The notes under the pieces are model-generated. The model ran no database searches. It had not been told where the DNA came from and saw nothing but the letters and a program-made list of their open reading frames with translations. From contig JAFGGE010000189.1 of assembly GCA_016930745.1 (NCBI GenBank), positions 1 through 32,180 of the forward strand: a DNA stretch of 32,180 nt, in the 5' to 3' direction. Positions 7,963 through 14,658 of the stretch are shown in pieces (position 1 is the stretch's first letter; each line of letters opens with the position of its first letter). Origin of the DNA: Sedimentisphaerales bacterium. GTDB lineage: Bacteria; Planctomycetota; Phycisphaerae; Sedimentisphaerales; Anaerohalosphaeraceae. The position numbers were made by a program, and so were the translations under genes.

Positions 7963-9054
7963 TTACTCCTCGGCGGCGACGGCCATCACGCGTCCGTCGG
8001 GCGCCAGAATTTTATCCATCTTGGCGGGATTGCTGGATCGCATAACGGCTTCTTCCCGATCCAGAAAACCCTTGGCGTAATTTTCCGCAATGCTGTGATC
8101 CATAGTCTGCATCCCCATCCGCCTCGACGTTTCGATGATATTGGGAATTTCGTATACGCGGTTTTCCCGGATGCAGTTGCGAACGGCGGAAGTGCACAGA
8201 AGAATTTCGGTGCAGGGAACCATCCCGGGCTCGTCGACGCGTTTGAACAGGGTTTGCGAGACCACGGCCTGCAGCGTATTGGCCAGCATCGCACGGATCT
8301 GGTTCTGCTGATTGGCGGGATAGATATCGATAATACGCTCCACGGTCTGAGACGCGTTGATGGTGTGCAGGGTCGAGAAGACAAGGTGTCCGGTTTCCGC
8401 CGCGGTGATCGTGGAACTGGTCGTTTCCAGGTCGCGCATTTCGCCGACCAGAATGATATCGGGGTCCTGACGCAGGACATGCTTGAGCCCGGAGGCGAAA
8501 TCGGTACAGTCGGCACCGATTTCCCGCTGCTCGATCATGGAACTTTTGTTTTCGAGCAGATATTCAATGGGATCTTCCAGGGTGATGATGCGTTTGCGAT
8601 ACTTCTGGTTGATGACATTGACCATGGCCGCCAGAGACGTGCTTTTACCGGAACCGGTATGTCCTGTAACAAGCACCAGGCCGCGGGGCAGATCGGTCAG
8701 CTCCCGAACGATGTCGGGCAGATGCAGATCTTCGATATCGGGGATTTCGCTGGAAATCACGCGAAAGGAAATGGCGATGGTGTCGCGCTGATAATGGGCG
8801 TTCACGCGAAAGCGGCTGCCGTCTTCGATCATGGTGGAAAAATCAATATCTTTATTCTCCCGGAACTTCCCGAACTTCTCCTCGCCCACCATATCCTGGA
8901 CCATTTTCTGCGCCGCTTTGTCGTCGACGACAGGCAGGTCCATCAGGATCAGTTCGGTATTGATACGCATAATGGGAGGCATCCCGACATTCACATGAAT
9001 GTCCGAGGCCCCGTGTTCGATGGACTTGCCCAGCATCGCTTTTACGTCGATCAT
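7963..9054 (-). CDS. pilT: Pilus retraction ATPase PilT
   Basis: A 363-residue hexameric ATPase that depolymerises pili during twitching, DNA uptake or attachment. Walker A GHTGSGKS is at 131-138, the Asp box DPIEY at 161-165, Walker B with the following acidic residues at about 198-208 (DIILVGEMRD), and the His box STLHT at 227-231. The C-terminal motif reads AVRNCIRE (290-297) where PilT proteins usually have AIRNLIRE. This supports PilT rather than PilB, with two substitutions. The ribosome site AAGGAGAG is strong. It lies 77 bases after pilB, the largest gap in the operon. Confidence 0.92.
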   Translation of the reverse strand: MIDVKAMLGKSIEHGASDIHVNVGMPPIMRINTELILMDLPVVDDKAAQKMVQDMVGEEKFGKFRENKDIDFSTMIEDGSRFRVNAHYQRDTIAISFRVISSEIPDIEDLHLPDIVRELTDLPRGLVLVTGHTGSGKSTSLAAMVNVINQKYRKRIITLEDPIEYLLENKSSMIEQREIGADCTDFASGLKHVLRQDPDIILVGEMRDLETTSSTITAAETGHLVFSTLHTINASQTVERIIDIYPANQQNQIRAMLANTLQAVVSQTLFKRVDEPGMVPCTEILLCTSAVRNCIRENRVYEIPNIIETSRRMGMQTMDHSIAENYAKGFLDREEAVMRSSNPAKMDKILAPDGRVMAVAAEE

Positions 9055-9131
9055 GATCTCTCCTTGTATTCCATGCCCCGGATCGCCCTGTATTTACTCT
9101 TCCGTCGCCCGGCGAACAAGGCGATTCGGAT

Positions 9132-11096
9132 TCATTTGGCCGCATTGGTTGTTTTGGATCCGCCGTTCGAAAAGGACGTTCGTTTCCGTGCCGTTGTTTT
9201 TTTGGTCTGGTCCGTTTCCTGGTCGGCGCAAGTCGCCATGGAAACCGCGGTGCTTTTTTCAGGTTTGTCTTCTTCGACGCTGCCGGCCTGGGTAACCCGC
9301 AAGACCTCTTCGATGGTGGTGACGCCTTTTTTGACTTTCTTGATTCCGTCGTTGAACAACGTATCCCTTCCGCTGGCCTGGAAGGCCTTTCGCATGCTGT
9401 TGACGGAGGCATCCTTGTTGATCACGTCCCGGAAGAAGTCGTCGACGATTAACAGTTCAAAGATACCGGCCCGTCCCGCATACCCGCTGTCTCTGCATTG
9501 ATCGCAGCCTTTGCCGTGCAGAAGTTCCCCGGGATCAATTCCGGCGGCGGCGACATATTTTTGCAGGGAGGCGGGAACCTTGTAACGCTCCGTACAATGG
9601 GGGCATATCCGTCGAACCAGCCGCTGGGCCAGGATGCCGTTCAGCGAGGCGGCGATCAGATAAGGCTCGACGCCGATATTGACCAGTCGAGAGACGCTGC
9701 TGGGGGCGTCGTTGGTGTGCAGCGTAGAAAGGACCAAATGGCCCGTCAGAGCCGCCTGAACGGCGATCCGCGATGTTTCCTGATCGCGGATTTCGCCGAC
9801 CATGATGATGTCGGGATCCTGACGCAGCAGGCTGCGAAGGGCCGCCGCAAAGGTCATGCCGATCTGATCGTGCACCTGAACCTGATTGCAGAATTCCAGA
9901 TTATACTCCACAGGATCTTCGACCGTGCTGACGTTCAAATGGTCGGACTTCATTTCGCCCAGGGCCGAATACAACGTCGTGCTTTTTCCCGATCCGGTAG
10001 GGCCGGTCACCAGAAGAATCCCGTGAGGAAGGGCGATCTGCTGTCGGAATTCGGCGATGGCGTCCTCCTCCATTCCGGAGTTGTCCAGGCCGCGCATGAT
10101 CGAGCTGCTGTCGAGAATACGAATCACGACTTTTTCTCCGTTGGATACGGGCAGGACGGATACGCGCAGGTCGATCCCTCGCCCGCCCATGCGGACGGCG
10201 ATTTTCCCGTCCTGAGGAAGGCGCCGCTCGGAGATGTCCAGATTGGCCATGATTTTCAAGCGCGATATGATGGCGGGATGCATGCGGGCGGGGGCCTGTT
10301 TCATGTCGAAAAGCATCCCGTCGATACGATACCGGACCTTGGTGAATTTTTCCTTGGGTTCGATGTGAATATCGCTGGCGCCTTCCCGCAGGGCGTTGGT
10401 CAAAAGGAAGTTTACAAACTTGATGACGGGAGATTCACCGGCGCTTTTTTCCAGATCGCTGACGTCTTCTTCTATTTCCTGAACCACCTCGACGTCGTCC
10501 AGGTCGTTCATGATTTCATCGACATCGAATTTGGTTTCGTCCAGCTCGTTGCAGATCGTATCGAGGTCGGCGTTGGTGCACACGACGATGCGGACGTTCG
10601 TTCCGACCTGTCGTTTCACGTCGTCGATGGCGAATACATCGGCGGGATTGCTGGTGGCGACGATCAGATCTCCGTTCTCCACGGCCAGAGGAAGAACGCG
10701 GTTGCTCTTGATGTAATCCAGAGGGAGCTTGCCGAAGGCGTCTCGGTCGATTTGATCGGGGACAATATGCCGAAATTCAAAGCCGTGCAATCCGGCCTTT
10801 GCCTCCAGGAGATCCGTTTCGCTGATCCCCATGTTGCGCACCGTCCGCTCGATATCGGTTCCGGACTTGCGTTGTTCCTCCTGTCGGATTTGGTCGAACT
10901 GCTTGCTGGTGATCTTGTCCTTTTCCAGGAGGATATCGACGATGTCGCGGACGTGGCTGACCTCCGTAACCTGAGGCGAGTAGAGATTGCACAGGCCGGG
11001 CGCCAGATCCTCGATGCCGACGGCGTTCAGATCGACCAGCGATTCGTCGCCGTTTTGCGACTTACCCTGTTTTTTGGTGCTGTTGAAGAGTTTCAT
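9132..11096 (-). CDS. pilB: Pilus assembly ATPase PilB/GspE
   Basis: A 654-residue assembly ATPase. The N-terminal GspE-N type domains occupy about 45-190. An acidic linker (190-220) follows, then the ATPase: ASDIHIEP (240-247), Walker A GPTGSGKS (365-372), Asp box EDPVEY (393-398), Walker B region DPDIIMVGEIRD (427-438) and His box STLHT (457-461). A zinc-binding four-cysteine site is at C498, C501, C531 and C534, as in PilB and GspE. After the normal end of the fold (VLRVT, about 598-602) there is an extra polar tail of about 50 residues rich in Lys, Thr and Ser. The start overlaps the stop of the pilP-like gene (ATGA) and has no ribosome site of its own, so translation is probably coupled. 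Confidence 0.92.
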   Translation of the reverse strand: MKLFNSTKKQGKSQNGDESLVDLNAVGIEDLAPGLCNLYSPQVTEVSHVRDIVDILLEKDKITSKQFDQIRQEEQRKSGTDIERTVRNMGISETDLLEAKAGLHGFEFRHIVPDQIDRDAFGKLPLDYIKSNRVLPLAVENGDLIVATSNPADVFAIDDVKRQVGTNVRIVVCTNADLDTICNELDETKFDVDEIMNDLDDVEVVQEIEEDVSDLEKSAGESPVIKFVNFLLTNALREGASDIHIEPKEKFTKVRYRIDGMLFDMKQAPARMHPAIISRLKIMANLDISERRLPQDGKIAVRMGGRGIDLRVSVLPVSNGEKVVIRILDSSSIMRGLDNSGMEEDAIAEFRQQIALPHGILLVTGPTGSGKSTTLYSALGEMKSDHLNVSTVEDPVEYNLEFCNQVQVHDQIGMTFAAALRSLLRQDPDIIMVGEIRDQETSRIAVQAALTGHLVLSTLHTNDAPSSVSRLVNIGVEPYLIAASLNGILAQRLVRRICPHCTERYKVPASLQKYVAAAGIDPGELLHGKGCDQCRDSGYAGRAGIFELLIVDDFFRDVINKDASVNSMRKAFQASGRDTLFNDGIKKVKKGVTTIEEVLRVTQAGSVEEDKPEKSTAVSMATCADQETDQTKKTTARKRTSFSNGGSKTTNAAK

Positions 11097-11773
11097 TGTG
11101 ATAAATTCAGCCTAAAAGTAACATTCTCAGCGGTTTTACTGGTGGTAGTGATTTCCACAAACTTTTCTTCAATGTGCGTCACGATAAAATCTTTAATCAC
11201 ATCTCCCGTATACAGGAGTTTATCGTTGATCATGCAACAGCTCTTTTCGGGGGACTCCATGACGCTGATACTCCATAATTGGAGGGCTCTGGCCTTTTGT
11301 TCCGCTTCCTTGACAAACATTTCGTTGTCGGAGGGAAGATTTACCACTGCCGATACGGCCAAATCGGTCTTGAAGGGATTTTTGGTCAGATCGCGGACTC
11401 CCACCTGCTCCACATCGGAGAACTGATTGAATTTGCCCATCAGATCGTCCACGGCGGAGCTGAATTCCGCTTCCATCCCGCTGACGAGCTTGACATAATT
11501 ATCCACGGATTCTTCGGCTTTGCTGGGACCGGTCGCCAGAAGCGCCTGGGGGGAAATCTTCTTGATCATGAACCAGACCACCACGGCGCCTACGGCGAAC
11601 AGCACAATAAGGATGATCGTGCTCTGCCGAAGATGCTTTGCGTGTTCGGCGGGCAGAAGATAATCCGCCTCCGTGCTGAGTTGTTCTTCCCGGTTTTCGG
11701 TTTCCGCGGGCGCGGCCGTCCGCGCAGCGGCGGTTTCGTTATTTTTGTGGTCGTCTTTCATGAATGACAACAT
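11093..11773 (-). CDS. PilP/GspC-like bitopic pilus alignment protein (inferred)
   Basis: A 226-residue protein with a polar, Ala/Glu-rich cytoplasmic N terminus, one membrane helix (about 51-70) and a periplasmic domain. I did not recognise it outright. Three things point to a PilP or GspC role: its place directly after pilO; RDLTKNPF at 127-134, which recalls the conserved R-x-P-F start of PilP domains; and a C-terminal beta-rich stretch (about 165-224, CMIND...TGDVIKDFIV...VEI) with the rhythm of GspC/PilP homology regions. In such proteins this domain contacts the secretin. The ribosome site GGGAG supports ATG 11773; a second ATG lies four codons later. Confidence is high that it is a gene, moderate for the role. 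Confidence 0.6.
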   Translation of the reverse strand: MLSFMKDDHKNNETAAARTAAPAETENREEQLSTEADYLLPAEHAKHLRQSTIILIVLFAVGAVVVWFMIKKISPQALLATGPSKAEESVDNYVKLVSGMEAEFSSAVDDLMGKFNQFSDVEQVGVRDLTKNPFKTDLAVSAVVNLPSDNEMFVKEAEQKARALQLWSISVMESPEKSCCMINDKLLYTGDVIKDFIVTHIEEKFVEITTTSKTAENVTFRLNLSQ

Positions 11774-11797
11774 GATTGGCTCCCTGTTCTGCCGAAG

Positions 11798-12334
11798 TTA
11801 CGATCGGCTGTTCTGGAAAAAGATGCTCAGGACAAAACGGGCCTGCGTATGTCCTTCGTTCTTGGACTGTTTGTTAAGCGTAAGCTCGGTGATTTTGGTG
11901 ATTCGATCGAGCTTTTCCATTTCCAGAAGAAACGAATAATACGAATTAAAATTCCCGCTCAACTCCATCTCCAGGGGCTGTTCATAGCATCCATGGCGCT
12001 GCTCAATCTGAAGCGTTCGAATTTTTTTGGATTCCAGCCCGTGTTTTTGCGCGATAATGGTGAAATCGCTCAGGATTGTTTCGATTTCGCTCTCGGAGGG
12101 AAGCTTGCTTTCGAATACCTGAATGGCTTCCTCGACTTTGGCCAATTGGCCGCTGAGATCTTCGGCCGAGGCGCAGGCCCGTTCCAGCTCGCGTAATTTG
12201 GCCTGTTTCTGATCCACTTTGGCCTTGGCTTCGGTTAAGTGGGTATTGGCGGGTTTGATCATATACGCATAGGATACGTACGCCATGGCGATCAGGAGGA
12301 TGAAGAATAAAATTTTCCTTGATGTGGTGGACAT
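11798..12334 (-). CDS. pilO: Type IV pilus alignment protein PilO
   Basis: A 178-residue bitopic protein: membrane helix at 8-24, a coiled-coil (about 30-75), then a small alpha-beta domain (80-178) in the ferredoxin-like arrangement of PilO. The start is set at ATG 12334, where AAAGGAG sits at a proper distance. The longer frame back to 12394 would overlap pilN and lacks a ribosome site. It would pair with PilN in the inner membrane to link PilM and the platform to the outer-membrane part. It lies 49 bases after pilN and 24 bases before the pilP-like gene. Confidence 0.8.
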   Translation of the reverse strand: MSTTSRKILFFILLIAMAYVSYAYMIKPANTHLTEAKAKVDQKQAKLRELERACASAEDLSGQLAKVEEAIQVFESKLPSESEIETILSDFTIIAQKHGLESKKIRTLQIEQRHGCYEQPLEMELSGNFNSYYSFLLEMEKLDRITKITELTLNKQSKNEGHTQARFVLSIFFQNSRS

Positions 12335-12383
12335 GTTTCTCCTTTCCGTATAGATGGCTCTCCGGGACGCTCGGCCGATGGAA

Positions 12384-13091
12384 TCAGGTGTCAATTTCGC
12401 GGCTGCGCCGGATTTTTTCGATATCCTCTTTCGTCAGGCTGATATTTTGCTTTAGCTTGGCCTTGAGCTTGAATTCGCGATAACGGACATCCTCTACAAT
12501 GTGCTCCTTGGATTCGACCAGGGCCACGTTCTGCATCAGGATCGAGGCGCTTAGCCGGGCGATATAGGAGGCCACTTCAATGTCGCTGGGCGCGATCCCT
12601 TTGATCTCTATCGTCGTCTCCGTGGCGGGCCGGCTGTTCGCGCTTTGGGGCGTCTGTTCTTGCTGGGCCTTGGTTTTCTGGTATTGACTTTGGGAGCTGG
12701 GGGGCCGCGAAGAAGCGGCCTTTTGTTCTTTCTCCTCCATCTTCAGTTCCAGCAGCGATACGCCGCCGGGAAGTTTGTTGGTCAGACAGGCCAGGATCAC
12801 GCTGCGAGGCATGGGCTCCAGCAGTTCGGCTGTCGTGACCATCGTCTGCATCATGGTGGAGGTTTTCTTTTTCAGCTCGTCGAGCTGGGCGATCTGCGCG
12901 CCGGCCTCGGCCATGCGCTGCTCCAGGGAAGACAGATCGGACTCCACGGCTTTCTGGCGCATCTTGATGATCGAAAAGGTAACCCCGATCGCCCCCATCA
13001 GGATGCCGAAGAGAATCAGATAAAGAAAATTGGCGCGGCCGCATTCCTTCTGCTGGATGTAATCGTTGGGTACGAAATCAATTTTGGCCAT
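12384..13091 (-). CDS. pilN: Type IV pilus alignment protein PilN
   Basis: A 235-residue bitopic protein. The short cytoplasmic N terminus begins MAKIDFVPNDY, equivalent to the PilM-binding I-N-L-L-P type motif of PilN. A membrane helix spans 21-42, a coiled-coil follows to about 85, then a fimbrial-assembly domain (about 90-125 and 165-215). Between the two halves lies a Ser/Pro/Gln-rich insert (about 128-160). The ribosome site AAGGTGG is well placed. Position between pilM and pilO supports the call more than sequence identity does. Confidence 0.82.
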   Translation of the reverse strand: MAKIDFVPNDYIQQKECGRANFLYLILFGILMGAIGVTFSIIKMRQKAVESDLSSLEQRMAEAGAQIAQLDELKKKTSTMMQTMVTTAELLEPMPRSVILACLTNKLPGGVSLLELKMEEKEQKAASSRPPSSQSQYQKTKAQQEQTPQSANSRPATETTIEIKGIAPSDIEVASYIARLSASILMQNVALVESKEHIVEDVRYREFKLKAKLKQNISLTKEDIEKIRRSREIDT

Positions 13092-13126
13092 GATTATCCA
13101 CCTTGGTTTTAACCATCATGCATCCG

Positions 13127-14098
13127 CTACTCCACCGTCTCGGACAGGCTCAGTCCAAACACCGTAGCCCAACTGATCCGGCTGTTGCGTCGATCAATGT
13201 CTTCTTCTCCATGAGACGGTTTTTCGATCGCGGAAAATACGTCTCCCATCTGGGCCGGCACCTGCATCCGCTGGGCCAGTTCGGCCACTTTGTCGCAAAT
13301 TTCCTTATCCACCCCGATCCCCGCCAAAAACATCAGTTTTCCGATCCGACAGCCGAGGGCTAAAGAATCAAAATAACGCCGGCTGGCGTCGATCTCGGCA
13401 AACAGCCGTACCGGCATATCCGCCTCGCCGAGCTGGTTGAATCCGATGGGAATCATGCGGGCAAAATACAGGGCGGCCTGACGGCAGATGACGACATGCG
13501 TATGATTGCTGCCGATATCCAGCAGCAAAGATACGACATCCTGGTCTTCGGCCCGACGGCTGAAAAAGCGGATAAAGCTATTGACTATTGCTATCGGCCA
13601 AACGGAAATCCCCTGCAGCTCCACGCCCGCGTTTTCATAAATGGCCAGATGTCTGTCGACCCGTTGCTGTTGGGCGATCATCACCAGGACATCCAGTTCT
13701 CCGTTGGCGGAGGGATTATCGATGACGACATGTTTCAGAGCGGCTTCCTTGGCCGGAAAGGGCAGTTTTTTACTGACTTTTGAAAGAGCGGAAGAAGCGA
13801 TTTTTTTTTCGGTTGTGCGCGGAATTCGGATCTGCTCGATAAACAAATCATCCGAAGGCAGGGCGGTGATGATATTTTTCCCCTTAAAACCGCTGTTGCG
13901 TATTTTGTCTTTGATCGTGGCGACCGCCCATCTCTGCCAGTCGGGACTGCCGGCTTTGCATTCTTCGGGCCGGGCTTCGAAGGCGGCGGAATGCAAATAC
14001 AGCTTTTCCCCGTCAAATCCAAGCTGCGCCATGCGCAGATAGCCGCTGCCTATATCCACGCCTATGGGATAGATCCGCTTTTTCAGCAGTTTTAACAT
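13127..14098 (-). CDS. pilM: Type IV pilus assembly protein PilM (actin-like ATPase fold)
   Basis: A 323-residue cytoplasmic actin-like protein. The N-terminal phosphate loop reads GVDIGSGYLRMAQL. ALPSDDLFIEQIRIPR marks subdomain 1C, and the second phosphate loop LLLDIGSNHTHVVI lies in the C-terminal half. PilM binds the PilN N terminus and the assembly ATPase. The start is set at ATG 14098, with GGAG upstream; an in-frame TTG at 14116 would add six residues but has no better signal. It is the first gene of the nine-gene operon. A 14-base palindrome lies 50 bases upstream. Confidence 0.88.
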   Translation of the reverse strand: MLKLLKKRIYPIGVDIGSGYLRMAQLGFDGEKLYLHSAAFEARPEECKAGSPDWQRWAVATIKDKIRNSGFKGKNIITALPSDDLFIEQIRIPRTTEKKIASSALSKVSKKLPFPAKEAALKHVVIDNPSANGELDVLVMIAQQQRVDRHLAIYENAGVELQGISVWPIAIVNSFIRFFSRRAEDQDVVSLLLDIGSNHTHVVICRQAALYFARMIPIGFNQLGEADMPVRLFAEIDASRRYFDSLALGCRIGKLMFLAGIGVDKEICDKVAELAQRMQVPAQMGDVFSAIEKPSHGEEDIDRRNSRISWATVFGLSLSETVE

Positions 14099-14147
14099 CG
14101 TCGCTCCGTCTCTCAAACCGAGTTTCGCTGTTTTGCGATTCGGCGGA

Positions 14148-14161
14148 ACAAGTGCACTTGT
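14148..14161. promoter_or_regulatory. 14-base perfect palindrome upstream of pilM, possible operator
   Basis: ACAAGTGCACTTGT is perfectly self-complementary and sits 50 bases before the pilM ATG. If the weak promoter at 14263-14291 is real, it lies in the leader of the pilus operon. This is the size and symmetry of a dimeric regulator site. No second copy was found in the window by eye. Confidence 0.35.
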
Positions 14162-14262
14162 GCCGCAACGTCATCATTCACTCCTACGTCGTCATCCTGT
14201 TGAGGCGGCATTAGCCCGGATTGTAAGGTTCTCCGGGATTTCCCAATGCCGGCAGCGAATAA

Positions 14263-14291
14263 AATATAGGAAACATTCGGCCGCAAACCAA
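14263..14291 (-). promoter_or_regulatory. Weak candidate promoter for the pilus operon
   Basis: On the minus strand: TTGGTT (complement of 14286-14291), a 17-base spacer, TATATT (complement of 14263-14268). The -10 is good and the -35 matches only three of six. It would give a leader of about 155 bases before pilM. No better minus-strand candidate was found in this gap. Confidence 0.3.
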
Positions 14292-14555
14292 ATGAGGCCA
14301 GACCGTCCTGAGTCGTCCTGGCGGGTCCGATAAACACAAGCAAAAGATTCCTGAGGAAGGGAGACCGCGCTTGCCGACAGGTTTAAGGAACCGATTCTGA
14401 CCGGAGCGATTTCGATGGTCCGTATGGCAACCGTGGATTCCGGACGCATACGAATTCGAGAACGTCGCTGTTTGGCGTCTTGCAGGGACCGATAACCGAG
14501 GTGGCGACGGCAACGGGGCAAAGGCCTTTTTTCATGTGGAAATGGGGCTTAATGA

Positions 14556-14584
14556 TTGACATTTGCCGATTCCGGTTGTACATT
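14556..14584 (+). promoter_or_regulatory. Sigma-70-type promoter for gyrA
   Basis: TTGACA (14556-14561), exactly 17 bases, TACATT (14579-14584). Transcription should begin near 14591. The 68-base leader contains a 6-base-pair hairpin (14602-14607 with 14611-14616, one G-U pair, AAA loop) ahead of the gyrA ribosome site. Confidence 0.78.
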
Positions 14585-14658
14585 GCGTTATAAGGAACAG
14601 CGGGTGAAAATCGCCCAGAACAAAGGGAAATCCGGGATTTTCTTGAGCAGGGAAGGCC

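Larger units (their letters stand above)
14099..14658. other. Divergent intergenic region between pilM and gyrA, about 560 bases
   Basis: No convincing gene. Three overlapping minus-strand ORFs (14383-14559, 14192-14521, 14113-14343) lie in three different frames, start with TTG or lack ribosome sites, and encode nothing I recognise. Recognisable elements are the gyrA promoter (14556-14584), a small hairpin in the gyrA leader (14602-14616), a weak minus-strand promoter (14263-14291), and a 14-base palindrome (14148-14161). A decayed gene or a non-coding RNA cannot be excluded. Confidence 0.6.

Noticed and set aside
7882..11426. Two long plus-strand ORFs (539 and 642 codons) opposite pilT and pilB
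   Set aside because: They lie entirely opposite genes with full ATPase motifs, have no ribosome sites and translate into Gly/His/Asp-rich sequence typical of antisense shadows.
12335..12394. Longer N terminus for pilO
   Set aside because: It overlaps pilN, lacks a ribosome site and would put 20 polar residues before the membrane helix; ATG 12334 has AAAGGAG.
14192..14521. 109-codon minus-strand ORF before pilM, considered as a PilZ-like protein
   Set aside because: It has a KQRRSRIR segment and an LNLSASAVSL strand, but the PilZ D/N-x-S-x-x-G motif is missing, the start is TTG and there is no ribosome site.
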